NCBI GenBank assembly: GCA_949825065.1
Contig: OX463844.1
Location: 31,845,414 to 31,909,413 of the forward strand
DNA from: Odontocerum albicorne
Taxonomy: Eukaryota; Arthropoda; Insecta; Trichoptera; Odontoceridae
Direction: 5' to 3'
Length of the DNA: 64,000 nucleotides
Positions within the stretch are counted from its first letter, which is position 1, and each line of letters begins with the position of its first letter. Made by a program: the position numbers and the translations under genes. The notes beneath the pieces are model-generated. The model did not search any database, was not told the origin of the DNA, and saw nothing but the letters and a program-made list of their open reading frames with translations. Positions 12,117 through 25,259 of this stretch are shown piece by piece.

Positions 12117-12303
12117 AATTTGTTTTATCAAACACTGTTTATTCCCCTTCATGTAACGGTATAACCCTACTGGTTTCAAGATTTTCACCTCATCATCAGG
12201 GGAACACAAACAAGACTCAACTGATGATGAGGTGAAAACCTTGAAACTGGCAGGGTTATACCGTTACATAAAGTGGAATAAACAGTGTTTGATAAAACAA
12301 ATT
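12117..12303. repeat. Long foldback repeat, arms about 84 bp
   Basis: The left arm (12117-12200) and right arm (12221-12303) are inverted copies with only a few mismatches, around a spacer of about 20 bases. The outer part is TTTGTTTTATCAAACACTG and its complement. Each inner end carries a CTGATGATGAGGTGAAAA then CTTGAAAC module. It could be a foldback MITE or a head-to-head insertion of a retroelement end. The RNA would form an almost continuous hairpin. Confidence 0.85.
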
Positions 12304-13209
12304 ACAATGTCTTTAAACCTCCACAATGTTAATGCCTTAACTATAAATAATATATAAAAATATTATTTTTTTTGGATCAATCGCTGGTGCTATCGTTCGT
12401 TTTCTTTAAATAAACAAATATAGTCTTATTGACAGCAACATAGTATGTACAATTTGACAATTCCTTTTTCCGAAATTTCTGCCGATTTTCCATCTGTTTT
12501 TAATCCCAGTTGTCCTAACTTTTTTCTAAAGAGCAATATTTTAGTACCAGTTTTTCAATAAACATAACATAATACAAATAATCACATTTTTATGCAAAAA
12601 ATGGATTAGAAATGATACAGGTAATGAAAAAAGAATCAGTTTATTTTATTTGTCATTTAAACATTTTAATTACAAATCTGTATTGATACTAAATTTTTTA
12701 TTTTGAATTTAATCCGGAATAATTACATTAAAACCTAGCACTGGATGGGTTTAATAACACTTCTCCGGCATATTTCTAATAATTACGCTTCTAAAGTACC
12801 AGGCAATCTTAAGCACGGATTCAGGAGTTAATAGTCCATGTAATATCATTTCTCCAACTCTTTGATTGCAGCCCCAAGTCAAATGGGAGCTCTTCAAATG
12901 GTTTCCCCTTTTCGAGTTGCATAAAATCAACGTCATTTTTTACACAATCACTTTGAAAAAATATTTTTGGACAATAATTTATAACGTTCACACAATTTCA
13001 TTAGACAGTTAACAATCTGCAACAATATGTTCAAATGAAAAAGTAAAATCAGTCCATACATGCTTATGTACGAGTATATGGTATAATATAATACTTAGGG
13101 CAAGGCTTCAATAAAAAAGTAAAAAAGGTTTTTGCAGTTACTTTTTAATCATCGTGGTGATGTTTTGTTCATACCGTTGGGTTTCTGACAATTATCGGAA
13201 TGAATTTCG
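12304..13209. other. No feature recognised
   Basis: AT-rich. A 61-codon minus-strand frame at 12751-12936 has no recognisable motif. A TACGAGTA lies at 13069. Confidence 0.5.
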
Positions 13210-13214
13210 AAATT

Positions 13215-13558
13215 TTTTATTTTTGGTAATTATCATCAAATAGCTGTCTGGTAAAATTTTTATTTTTGGTAATTATCATCAAATAGCTGTCTGGTAAAAT
13301 TTTTATTTTTGGTAATTATCATCAAATAGCTGTCTGGTAAAATTTTTATTTTTGGTAATTATCATCAAATAGCTGTCTGGTAAAATTTTTATTTTTGGTA
13401 ATTATCATCAAATAGCTGTCTGGTAAAATTTTTATTTTTGGTAATTATCATCAAATAGCTGTCTGGTAAAATTTTTATTTTTGGTAATTATCATCAAATA
13501 GCTGTCTGGTAAAATTTTTATTTTTGGTAATTATCATCAAATAGCTGTCTGGTAAAAA
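13215..13558. repeat. Minisatellite, eight 43-bp units
   Basis: The marker GGTAATTATC recurs at 13225, 13268, 13311, 13354, 13397, 13440, 13483 and 13526, exactly 43 bases apart. The units are identical by eye (key parts TTTTTGGTAATTATC and AAATAGCTGTCTGGTAA). There are no variable spacers, so it is not a CRISPR array. Perfect identity suggests recent expansion, and the assembly may have collapsed the true copy number. Confidence 0.95.
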
Positions 13559-14551
13559 TTGTAAATGATACTTTAACTGGAAATACCATTTCGCACAATG
13601 GGAAAATATATTTAAGTGCTCGGACACATATAATATTTGTATTGAAGGAGTTTCTAACATTTACGAGCGGATGACTACCTCCATACTTCATGCAGAAGAA
13701 TTTATTCTTCTTCTTCTTCCTCTTCTTTTAGGCCTATTGGCCTACATTGAAATATATCAGAAAAAACAGTAAAAATTTACTTACCAATTTGGGCCAAATA
13801 CCCAACGATTTTGTTTTAATATTATGACTTGAAATATGTTGATCACCTTATTTTTTCAGTATTAGTTTTCGGTTTTAACTTAATTTTTTTAACTATCAAT
13901 AACCTTCAAAGACTACATTCTACATTTATCTACAATTTTAATTTCACCGAAACAAGGGATCTCTTTACTAACGTGTATTAAAAAAACAATTCAAATCGCC
14001 TTATTCCCATTAAAACAACTTGGACACAAGGCCTCAAAATGATCTATCAATATTGCATATAAAACATTATTTTAAGCTAGTACTATTATTTTAGAAATAC
14101 ATTTAAACTTTGCCTAAAAATATAACTTCAATGCTGACTAAACAATTCACATTAGAGTAATTTAGAAAAAGAATTTTTAATTTCTTTTGCATCCGACGTT
14201 TTCATTTAAGATAGCTGTCCAACAAGCCCTACATAGCCCCAACAAGCCGAAGGATATTTCATTAAAGGATTCAAACTTAACGCCGCAGACTTAATGAACA
14301 CGTGTTGTGGCAACAATTGTTGCTTTCTGATGCCCCTGCGTTAATTCGTCGAGGCGCACAGGATGCTACGCCTAAAGTTGTGATGGAGAGAGTGAAATTA
14401 TATGGAATATTAAAAACTATTTATTTTCTTTAAAATGCTGCCAAAATAAATCCAACTATTCAAAGCTCAGGGTAAAAACAATCTAAAGTACAGTCAAGTT
14501 TCTTTGTGATTCATGATTTGTTACATGTTATTGTATTACACGTTTGTTTTA
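13559..14551. other. No gene recognised
   Basis: Contains a short TTC-rich run at about 13707-13728 and a GC-richer patch at about 14210-14400 that gave no recognisable protein in six frames. Confidence 0.5.
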
Positions 14552-14733
14552 TATAGTACAACCTGGTTGTCTAATTAGCATATGACAATTTGTTTGAACC
14601 GACCGAAAAGATATCAAACAAGCCTTAGGTGAAAACCAGATTAAATGATTTTTTTATCTCGGTATCAAAGGAAATCAAACCCTCATTTCCCGGGTCGGAA
14701 TATAAGTGATGTATCATCTTGGCCACGGAGGTA
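14552..14733 (-). repeat. SINE family 1 copy, diverged
   Basis: In reverse orientation: ACAACCTGGTTG tail side, GACAATTTGTTTGAACC, TTAGGTGAAAACCAG, and at the far end GGCCACGGAGGT, the complement of the head start (ACCTCCGTGGCC). Matches the family 1 order of blocks. Confidence 0.65.
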
Positions 14734-16385
14734 ACTACTAAGTAAATAAAGTGTCTTTAAGTCACTTGGGACAACTATTGAAAATTAGGTGGATAATTTC
14801 AGCGATTAATAATAATCTTATCCTTGTTTATTTAACATTTAATAATTGAAAGAATAACTTTTTTATTGGACCTAAAATTTTAGAAAAAATATTAAATGTT
14901 AAGTACTTCACATAAACTAATGTATAAAAACTGATTTCATGTTAAAAATAACAAAGAGGTCATGAGCATGAATGTTGGGTTCCTAACTAATTGCCATTTT
15001 TAAAGTAACTGCTTATTTGGTATAACAAAATGCTTAGTATCAAATGTCTAAGAAAAAAGAAATTAATAAGCAAACGAATAAATCTTCTTGCCAAATTACT
15101 CTCATTAAAAAACAATTCAATAAAATGTTTCGATTTAGTTTTCTTCATTCGTTAAATTGGTGAATATTTTTAAGAAGCACCCTAAATTTTTCATATGTAA
15201 ATTAAATACCTTATTATTTTTAAGAAAGTAATAACTGAAGAATAAAAAAGACTCATGTGTAAAAACGTTCTTGGCCACATTTTGCCTGTTCTAAGATTAA
15301 TGGGTATTTTTTAAGATGGAATATAACCATAAAATTAAAATTTCTGACTTCAAATTTCAAATAAACTTTAAAATAGTATGATTGAGGGTTGAATTGTTTT
15401 TGTACACGTTCGTCAAATTATTAAAATGTATGTATTTGCGTATTTTCAATGTATTTTGTGTAAATTAAAATCCATGTAATATTACGATGGAAATTTGCAA
15501 TGAAAAGTACTATATAGTTTTTTTTATATTTCCGTAGAACATACATTTTATTTAAAAGCAGTGAACTTTAAATGGCTTTTATATTTAATGCTTTATTTTT
15601 TATGTTACCTACATATTTTGTGAATATTAATATTTTCATTAATCTATTAGAAATTAGGTTTCTCGTGCTAACACAGACATTGTTTTCGAAGACATCGTTA
15701 AAATTATAACGGGCAATAAAATCATTTATAAAAGCGATTAAAATTAACAAACTTTTCAAGCTATTTATTTCCACAGAAATAATCGTTAAAATAGCAATTT
15801 AAGTTGAAAACTTCAAGTTGTGTAAATCTTACAATTAATAATGACAAATGTGACGGTAATGCTACAGTATTAATTCAAGTTTTAATTTTCTACAAACATT
15901 GAAAATAGTTTGTTTATGATGTTTAGATAGGAAGAATTGATTTTTATACTATTGGTAACACAATATAATTAAGAAACACAAAACAAATAGTTTACTTCGA
16001 CCTAGTAGCTGTAAAGTAAAAAAGCGCCGCTGTCGATTGAAAAGAAGCTGCAACAGTACTATTTTGTTAAAATAGCTTTATCAAATATTGTGTTAATACT
16101 CTTCTACATAATTACCGAATCCTTTTGAAAGATTCTTCATATATGAAAATACTAGACATCAGGAATGCTTTATTACCGATAGATCGGTCTTGCTTCACAG
16201 TCTTTCAGGTAAAGAACCCGTGGAGTGAAACTGAGTGAGATCGGGAGATTTAGAGAGACTTGGAAATTCAAGGTTTTAAACCAAAAGGCAGAAAAAAAAC
16301 TTAACTAAATGTTGAAATACTTTGTAAATTAAATTGTATATTTTTTATATTTATTTCCAATGTCGATTAAGAGTACCTCAGTGCA
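14734..16385. other. No feature recognised
   Basis: Uniformly AT-rich. Short frames only, none with a motif. Confidence 0.5.
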
Positions 16386-16520
16386 AAACACTCATAGCCT
16401 AATTGATAAGATGCCCTTCTTCCAATCCAAGGGTTTTCGAACTCGATTCCAGTTGGATTTATTATAACGGTGACTTGTTGGAAATCAAAATTTCCACAAA
16501 CTACCAGAATCGCGTTGCCT
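16386..16520 (+). repeat. SINE head and weak body
   Basis: The head has CATAGCCTAATTGATAAGATG (A-box-like) and TCGAACTCGATTCC (B-box-like). The body after it is hard to align with either family. Confidence 0.5.
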
Positions 16521-17639
16521 ATTAAAAAGAGCATCTAGTCATAATGATTTTATCTGGAGGTTTAATTTTATTCAAGTGTATGCAACATTTTTTTCAAACT
16601 ACTTGCTGTTTTAAAAAAATGCTATAAAATCGAAATAATAAAACAAAATAAAAGGCTAAGTATATTTAACATTAAAAAAAAAAGAAAAACAAATATTTCC
16701 AAACTTGGAAACTTATGTCGATTTTTTACAGGAGCAAATCTCAAAATTTGAGGATAACTCAAACAAGTTTTATTTATTCAAGCCTGAAAAACAAACAGAT
16801 TTTATCAAAGTTCAGCATCTTTACGAGACGTTACTTCTTGTTTTCTTGGAGATTTCTGATTGTTTGACTTTCTCGAGTTATTTTTTTGAATTAATGTAGG
16901 GTAGAGGACTCCCATAAAAAACCCTGAAAAGAAATGTAATCCATCATTTCCAGTGACACTTAGTTTGAAGATCTGTTCAAAATAGACATTGGGATAAATG
17001 GAGCTTAAAAAGTATGCACAATTATCCAAGTTTTCATAATTAGTTTTTCAAAAATAATTTCTGGTTCAAAAACAAAACACAATTTTTTCGGGGTAGCAAA
17101 ATCTACTTGTTAAACTTCTTTACAAGCTTGCTGAACGATTGAATGATGTTGGTGATGAATATTTTATTTCTTCAATGCTTCTCGTAAATTGTGTCATCAT
17201 TATATTGATTCTGTTGGTTTAGTCACTGCTTTTAAAACGTTTTATTTATACTTGAGGGTATCGGGATAGTGTTTTTTTAAAATCATACGTCTATTTTGAA
17301 TTAAAACAGTTTAAAAAAATAGTCCTTCATTTTGCGACATATTTTTTGTCAATCATTCAAGACATTTTATAATATTCCTCATTTAAAATAAATACGGGAG
17401 GGGGTCGATTTATGAGGACGGCATTATATTTTGAATTCTAAAATAAATGTTACTTTTCCTAAAAGAAAATTACAATGAAAACAGTTTTTTTATATACTCG
17501 TACATAGTAATTATATGTATATTTTTAATATTTTAAGAATTTTTTGTTAACTTTAAATATATTTATAGCTTATTTTAATATGATTGTATACAAGCCTCCA
17601 AAATATTCTTCTCGTTAACGGCTTGTTTTTTCTTCATAG

Positions 17640-17815
17640 AAATCCTAATTTCTAAGGATTTCCTGACAGCAATTTTTAGCCTACGTGTTAACTGTGCTGT
17701 CCAAATCCTTCCCCTCTGCCTGTTACACTCGAGCGTTACTTTAATCGTCCCCTACGGGATTCGAACCGAGTTCAGCTGAGACGTTAACTGCTTACCTGGG
17801 GTAATTGCACATAGA
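17640..17815 (-). repeat. Third tRNA-like repeat
   Basis: The minus strand has GGTTCGAATCCCG, a good RNA polymerase III B box with a T-arm-like surround, preceded by GGTAAGCAGTTAACGTCTC. The sequence downstream (minus strand) differs from families 1 and 2. Not a functional tRNA, as no acceptor stem could be matched. Probably a single copy of another SINE family. Confidence 0.4.
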
Positions 17816-20800
17816 GCGTTTTATGATGCAAATCTCTTCATATTATTTTTGGCCGGATCATTATAAAAGCGTTTCATAACATTATGAATGATATGTTTTT
17901 ATTAAACTTCATAGTTTTATTTCATCTTACTCATTTATATTTTCAAGTTTGCATTGAATTCCTTATATCAGCAACATATGTTACATGACCGATGAAAAGC
18001 AATATTTTGTAGATTCCAATGTACGTAACTTCGATCAAATGTGGCATTGCTCTTAAGAACTGGGAGCCGATTCTAAATCACTTTTCTTTGGGGGTTTATT
18101 TGTCAACTTTACTTCTTTTAGATTTAGTCTTAGTATATCTTGATTATAAAAAACTTAAAACTAACATTATCATCCGAGTAAGTTTTTTTTAAAGGAATAA
18201 AATAAACATTTTCTACAATTTTTAGTATAAAGATGATTCTGCTTGATTCGAGTTCTTCCTTTTTCTAATTATATATTTATTTCAAGTTATGATTACGATA
18301 CTAGGTTCATAAGCGTCTCTAAAATTGTTGTTTTGAATATTTTTTTAAATTCCAGTACATCAAGTTTAGGGATAACTTAAAACTTTATATACTTGTCGTT
18401 GAAATCAATACACTCATGTGAACCCTTTAAACTTAATAATTCATGATATTCTATGATAGTTCAAAATGTTTGAAATTTAATAATACTAAAGCAACCGTCA
18501 GATTTCTTTTATTATTTTTGAATTGGCATAAAATATGTTATATGTTTGTTTCTCTGTTCAACATATCTGGCATTGTGGCACTCATAAAATGTATGTCAAA
18601 TATTCCACATTTTTGCAATACTCCTGTCTAAAATTTCTAATATTTTATCTGTCGCGCCCTAACATGTATTTGTTTTTGCAAATCCCTTTGCGCTTTTCTA
18701 GAAGAACTGGTTTTGTCCCTTATCGAATGGGAGATTTTCGTGTTGAGTTATTTGAACCGTTCTAAAAGTAAGGTTTCTTCTACTCCCCTCAATTTCTGAG
18801 GTCTTTATACTGTTTGTATATTTTTACTAATGGCTTCAATTTATTAGTTTCGTCTCTAATTTTTTATAGATTTTATCATGGATTTAGGATCGGCTTAGCA
18901 TAAAAAATGTGGGGTCATTTCCAAAGGTGATGACATCCATGTATTCATACGGGTACACCCAAAGGATACGCATCAGTGTTTTATATCATGTCTGGCAATT
19001 CTGATAAAATAAAACTATATTGTATATAACAAATAATTTAAAATAAAATATTATCATTTTCTCTAAAAAATCATTTGTTTTCATGAAATTGTGGATACAA
19101 ATCGTGTAATCGAATAAAATTATTTGTTGATATTTTGTTTTTTTTTGTTTTTTAATTATCGATTACGGCTTTTATTACTATTTGTGATGTTTTAAACAAA
19201 ATAAATCAAACTCTATTACATGGGGTATAGTTGTAACTAAAATTTAAATTAGTTGTAAGAATTATGTAACATAGTTACAAGTTAGTTTGTAGGTGTTTAC
19301 TTTTTTTAAGAAATTAAATATTATGAAAATTCAAATAAAATTACATGTAGGAAATTAAAATGGTTAGTTCATAGGTATTATATGTAAAGTAGATTAGTTC
19401 TTAAGATATACATTTGTATACATGTATAGCTTTTGGACAATGTTCGTATTCAAGATTACTTTATTAAATGAAAAAAACAACATTGTAATACATGAAAACT
19501 TCTATGACATATAAATAAAAATTCCACATAATTTAAGAGTTAATTAATTTACTTACTTTTTACATTTTATATTCAAATAACATCGAATAAACACCACTCG
19601 GCATAACTAAATATAAATAATTCATAATTTATAACTCGTTTTAGAATAAAACCAAAACCTTATATTTTTCAATGAAGTTTTCAAGATGTTTTTTTTTAAA
19701 TTCAACGTTTAATATCATGATGTAACTACAAGATATAAAATAGTATTTGGTATAAAAAAGAAGACTTAAATTTTCCCGTTTGAACAAGTGCCTAGGGAGT
19801 ATTGAGATGAAATGTCAATCTTCATTCTTAATACTGTTTTTAAACCTCTTCAATAGAATTAGCAGGGAATTTTGAATTTCAAATATTTAACATACAATGC
19901 ATGCATAAAGTCACAAAAGAAAGGGATTGAAATGATTTATTATAGGAACATTGTTTTTCTCGGATTTTTCCTTTATTTGGTCAACCTTTTCCACTCCGAT
20001 GGGGAGGGAGAATGCCAATATTTCCACCAAGATAATCGTGAAAAATTGCAAACGTCAATCTTTAATGCCGCCCTCTCACCGAGGATCCTTGAACATTCTT
20101 AAAGGAGTCTTCACGCTGCCACTCGAGATCGCGCTATGTACTTTTCACAATTAATTTTTAATGGAATTAAAAATCAATTAGTGAACTTCCAATTATTTTC
20201 CTATCATTAACTTGGCATCTTCAAAGTACGTTTATTTGTTTTGCCTGTAAAAAGATTCGACCCTCGAAGAAATTGTTTAATCTATTAAAAAAAGCATTCT
20301 TTTATTTTCAGGAATACGTTTTATATTTTCAGTACCGGTTCACTTTGATGCAAGTAAAGAAGAAAAATGTCTAATATATAACATATCAACTAAAGTTGCC
20401 CTGAATTATCATTTTTTGAAATTATGAAATTTAAAACAAAATCAGGGAATATTAAACATTTATTTAAATTGTAAAAATTATGAATTAATGAAGGGGATGA
20501 CAACCGTTATTTATATTTTATAAAAGTTTTAAAAATATATAATAGAAGACTTTTTGAGTTTGACTGTATTGTACTCGTATTTATGTATTGTAAAAAGGTA
20601 TCGAACTTACATTTTTTTATTTATATTAAATTGCGAAAAGCGTATCCTGTTTATGCATTTATAAAAAAAAACAACTCACAAAATCGAACGATATACCCCA
20701 ATACCTACTGATGATTCTTACATTTTCTCAAATATCTCAAAACAGAATATGGGTTGAATTTTTAACATCAAAATGTTATATAAATTGTATATAAAATTGT

Positions 20801-20845
20801 GCCATTTTTCGTCTCTCTCTTTGTTGAACATATTCTTTTTTTTAG
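17816..20845. other. No gene recognised
   Basis: AT-rich, apart from a GC-richer patch at about 19980-20145 that was read in six frames without a domain. A minus-strand GTGAGAG there resembles a splice donor but has no partner. TACTCGTA lies at 20572. Confidence 0.5.
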
Positions 20846-20942
20846 GTGCCCTTTCCCATCAGAGCTAGGCCATCATCATGGCGATCCTTATGTTGTTCAC
20901 CAGCCTGAAACAAGTCAGTTAAACTGCACCCAAACTATTCCC
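20846..20942 (+). CDS. Possible isolated internal exon, unidentified
   Basis: Preceded by a pyrimidine tract ending TTTTTTTTAG and followed by GTAAGA, with an open frame in between that is GC-richer than its surroundings. The frame reads CPFPSELGHHHGDPYVVHQP and continues through ETSQLNCTQTIP. Phase would be 2 at the start and 0 at the end. I do not recognise the product, and no neighbouring exon with matching phase was found. It may be chance or transposon debris; a LINE remnant lies just downstream on the other strand. Confidence 0.25.
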
Positions 20943-20999
20943 GTAAGATTAAAATCTAAGAGATGTGGCATCTTTTCTGTATTGTTTGCTATCTAATTT

Positions 21000-21331
21000 T
21001 CATTGTATGATCAGATGTGTTATAATGAATCTTGGGTCTATCATTATGTGATTGAAATACGGCAACTTGCAAAAGTCAAGCAATTCTTGATCCTCATACA
21101 TTAGAGCAAGTACTTCGGAGCTGTGCAAGGATTTTGCAATGTTCGTAATCTTGAGGATACGTCTGTATATCCACATCCCAAAAGCTTCCGTGATGTTTCC
21201 CGATTCAATAACCACGCTTCCATTCTATAGAGGAAAGTTGAGATGTAACAGCAAACTACACGTATTCTCAATTTTAAGCTCAGGCATCGGCGGGTATTCA
21301 CAATATGGAGAAAATAATTTATTTTTGTCAT
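21000..21331 (-). pseudogene. LINE reverse-transcriptase C-terminal remnant
   Basis: The minus strand reads LSLKLRIRVVCCYISTFLY then RMEAWLLNRETSRKL in one frame, and FGMWIYRRILKIT, SSEVLALM and EDQELL in an overlapping second frame. This order (L-K-x-R-x-x-x-C-Y, M-E-A-W-T-L, E-M-W-x-Y-R-R-I-L-x-I) is typical of the end of the reverse transcriptase domain of arthropod endonuclease-type non-LTR elements. The frame change falls between RKL and MWIY, so the copy is dead. Confidence 0.75.
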
Positions 21332-22825
21332 AGAAAAATGTTGGAAGTCGTAATAATAAACAATGCATTTTATATATTACGGAAGTTGTAAGCAAGATTC
21401 GTTTTTCTACAGTAGCTTTATATTTTTTTCACAAATAGTCATATTCATATTTATGGGGACAGGGGACAGAATATTTGCAATATTCAATTGTTGCCATACA
21501 AATCGCCTTCTTGAGAGGCCGTTATTGACACCTGTGGGACTCGAAGGGACTTTGTCCTTTTCGATTATTTTGACTTAATGTTATGTTCGATCAACGTCTT
21601 CCTTGGAATAAAAGTAAATTCAATATTTGATTCTTGTACGAGTTTCTCACTCGTATTGAGACCGTCGAATAAAAATAAACATTAGGTTGCATTTTTAGGT
21701 AAATTTAGTTAAGCTCTTCATTTACATTAAACAAATTCCGGTAAAAATTTAATGGACGACCTTAATGGAATATTTGATCCCCAATTTTTTGTAAAAAAGT
21801 AGTTTTCATGTAAAGCCTTTGTAACATATCTCTGGTTGTGTTACAGTTTAGTTAATTTAAGTTTGTTACGGGTACCCCATTAGGTTTATTCTGCGCTTAC
21901 ATCTCACCTTCTGACTTATTTTGCCTTACTTTATTTGTAAACTGACGGTTTGAACTTATTAGTATTTTAAATTTAGATGGTTACTTTTTTAGCTCTTCAA
22001 TAATGAATTACCGCGTCTCATATATTTCTACCATTCTTGCTCCATCTTTAAGGTGCGCCAATATTACATTTTTTGAATACCTTTATTCTAATTGAATACA
22101 TATACTCTAAACAACTAGAAGTTTGTGCACAAAAACATAATACGCATTTTTAACTTAATTTGAGATATTCGGGAAACAGTAACGTCTCTTTGTATGGAAT
22201 TGTGAATAGTGTAAACGTTTCTGTCTGAAATTAATCCCAATATACATGAGAAAATTTTCTAAATAGAATTAAGTTTTTATTATTATATATTTAAAAAAAT
22301 GTTTTGGGGTCGGATCCTTTTTTAATATAAAGATTATCCAACTGATATTAAAATAATATATGAAGAAACACTTCGAGTTTTTTAACATTCTTCATTTTGT
22401 CAATAAATGTAATAAAACATTTTTTCACGTGAGTTTTATGCATTTCATTTTAACATATAAAATAAATGTTGTTAAAATGTTTAAAAACTTTATGTGAAAA
22501 ATTGAAATATATGGAAAATGGACAAAATAAAATAAAATACTTTTATGTCATTTCATCGATCAAAATACCATCCTGTTATTTTTACAGAAAGCATTTTTAT
22601 GAATTATCCAATTTGTCAATTTTATAGGCACTTCAGGGGAGTCGATACTTAAGCGCATACCTTTCCTTCAATATATTTTCCATAATGCTGCAGTAACCAG
22701 CCCGAATAGAGGTGAAATTTGTTCGAAAAAAGCACAAAAACATAGAAACTTCCGTTCCCTTCGTTAAGTGTTAGGTTGTAATAAGGTGCATCAAAAATAT
22801 TAGTAAACAGTTTTTTTACAAACAT

Positions 22826-23000
22826 ACAATCATCATTATCGTCACCATCACGACATGTATTTTGCTTCTGCCACGTCCATACATCTTGTCATGCATACTC
22901 TCATGTTATAAAAGCTTTTCAGTCTTTCCCATATCAGATTTTGATTTATTTGGTCATGCCACGTTTTTCAGAGTGTTTTCAAACTTCTCGTACCATTATA
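22826..23000 (-). pseudogene. LINE C-terminal tail
   Basis: The minus strand reads KTWHDQINQNLIWERLKSFY, then CMTRCMDVAEAKY, to a TGA near 22852. This parallels 7700-7800 (KTWYDQINKILK, ERMKSFYN, CMSRCMD) and 60264-60470 (SITRCINTEEANVV), so all three belong to one LINE family. Confidence 0.65.
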
Positions 23001-23468
23001 TTTGCAAAAAATATTTTTGTAAATTTTTCACCAACTAATGATCCTTTGTTCATCTTAAGCACTGTATTTTCTCTGCATCTACCTTTTTCCTAATATCCCC
23101 ATGAGTGCGTTGCGTAGAGTGTGTGGAAAAATAATGTAATATAATAAACAATAATATTGCAACTTTCACCTATGTCAGATACCTTAATACATATTAAAGG
23201 TATTTGGAGTGTGTATAAAGGAAAGTAAAAAGTAACATCAATAAAATAAAACAACAGAGAATGAACAATACGAACAAACTGAGCAGCTTAGTTAAAACGT
23301 GACTACAGTATTTTGATCAAACCATTCGGATAAAAGCGGCGACGATTGACCTATGTTATTTAGTTTTAATTTTAAGTTGTTAGTGTCAACATTATGGACA
23401 TGTCGCACTAATGAGGATTCAACCAAACTCGCCTTCTGTTTTCAATTTATACAGAACTGGTATCTACA

Positions 23469-23590
23469 TTTGATATAAGAAATATTATTAGTTCTATTAC
23501 CGTCATTTACAACTGCATCTCGCAAATGAACGTATTCTTCAGAGCGAAGCTTGGTCCGATTCAAATGGATGAATATCAAACGTTCTGTTT
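23469..23590 (-). pseudogene. Helitron helicase-like protein fragment
   Basis: The frame reads KTERLIFIHLNRTKLRSEE then EYVHLRDAVVNDGNRTN. The R-S-E-E-Y-x-H-L-R-D-A-V-x-N-D-G motif is characteristic of the Helitron-like N-terminal region of arthropod Rep/helicase proteins. The frame is open for about 40 codons, with a stop just upstream. No Walker A helicase motif is nearby. Confidence 0.75.
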
Positions 23591-24192
23591 TCTATGACAG
23601 TTCACAAATTTGCCCCAATACAACCTTGTAACGACGTTCAGTGATTATAATTATTTTATCGACTTTAATATAAGGCTCGATTCTAATAAATAGCAAGTTA
23701 TTTAGGTAAATACATTACAAAAAAATAATGACAAATTAATACATCTTGTTACAAATCTCCATTTCTATACACGATTGATGTGAGAATATCTCAGCTGATC
23801 GATCGTTTTGGAGCTGGACACGCATATTTGTAGTTAATTTCAACATCTTTACGTGTCACCATAAAGTAGAGTATTTCAGGCAACATATAAAATTGCGAAA
23901 CATAAAAATAACTAATTAAATGTTAAGGAAACACAGCGATAATTGTAACTAATAAAATTTTAAGAGAAGACAAATAGATAATTGGAACTAATTAAAAAAA
24001 ACTCCATTTTGACATACGATTTGATAGTTTTTGATTTTGAGTTTTTGATTTGATTTACAAAAAACTAACAATAATGACAAATTAATACATCTTGTTACAA
24101 ATCTCCATTTCTACATACGATTTGATAGATTTTGAAACATATACATAGAGGTAAAATTAAATTCTATATAAAAAAAGGTACTTTTGATATTC

Positions 24193-24342
24193 CTACTGAC
24201 CTCTTTCAACCACTATCAGCCTGTCGCGTTCATTCTGTTGAGAACGAAGCAGTTCTGAAGCTGCAGAACGCAATTGCCGTGATTGCAACTGTGCATCCTC
24301 AAGTCTGGCTACACGTCGGTCGCTTTGCTGCTTCCTCGACAT
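24193..24342 (-). pseudogene. Helitron protein N-terminal piece
   Basis: A 49-codon frame from ATG at 24342 reads MSRKQQSDRRVARLE, then RQLRSAASELLRSQQNERDR, and stops at 24193. It is charged, Arg/Gln-rich and likely helical, as in N-termini of Helitron helicase proteins. It lies upstream of the other fragment on the same strand, but the distance is shorter than in a full element, implying an internal deletion. Confidence 0.5.
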
Positions 24343-24589
24343 TTTGATGACCTAAAATAGATCGATTGCACTGAAAAAGAAAGTTAAAACAAAAACATAT
24401 AAAATTGTGAAACATTAAAAAAGGAACTGAATAATATTGTTAAGTAATGTCTTTGTTCTTGGCGCCACCAATAAATAGCTCGTTAACTCAGCCAATCGTG
24501 ATTTTTTTTATTGATTTGAATATAGGGAAATGCTTTTTCAACCAATTCTTCTTTTGACGTCACTAAATTGCAGAAGTTATAGTCTTACA

Positions 24590-24646
24590 ACGTTAGTTCT
24601 ATTACCGTCATTTACAACGGCATCTCGCAAATGAACGTATTCTTAA
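24590..24646 (-). repeat. Duplicate of the Helitron coding motif
   Basis: Repeats the DNA of 23490-23545 almost exactly and again translates to EYVHLRDAVVNDGNRTN. It is upstream of the N-terminal piece, so out of order, and must be a rearranged or second copy. A further repeat, AATGACAAATTAATACATC, links about 23726-23775 with 24070-24125. Confidence 0.75.
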
Positions 24647-25016
24647 GTTAATTTTGAAAGTGACCTAATTCAATTTATATTTAAATTGAGATATTTAAGA
24701 GTTTGAGTTTCAATAAAATTAAAAATATATGTACAGGATAACTATGTGTAACACTTCATAAGTGTATCTAAGAGAGTTAAATTTTTAGTTCCTATTAAAA
24801 TAATAGCAAATTATTAAGTGAATATATGTATTTTCTTACCATAAATGGAGTTGAGCCACTTTCAAAATTAACAACTAAATTTGCTATAAAATTTGAAAGA
24901 ACCCAAGTCCATTCGGCATAATTTAAAATGCTTCAAATTGAAAAAAACAATGCTTAATTTAGTATATATATCTTTACAACACTTAAAAAAACACAATTTA
25001 TGCAATTCATGAATTC

Positions 25017-25259
<243 letters not shown>

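Noticed and set aside
12221..12270. Proven hammerhead ribozyme
   Set aside because: Core order is similar, but stem I is absent and stem III is imperfect by hand folding.
13215..13558. CRISPR array
   Set aside because: Units are directly adjacent with no unique spacers, in an insect-like genome.
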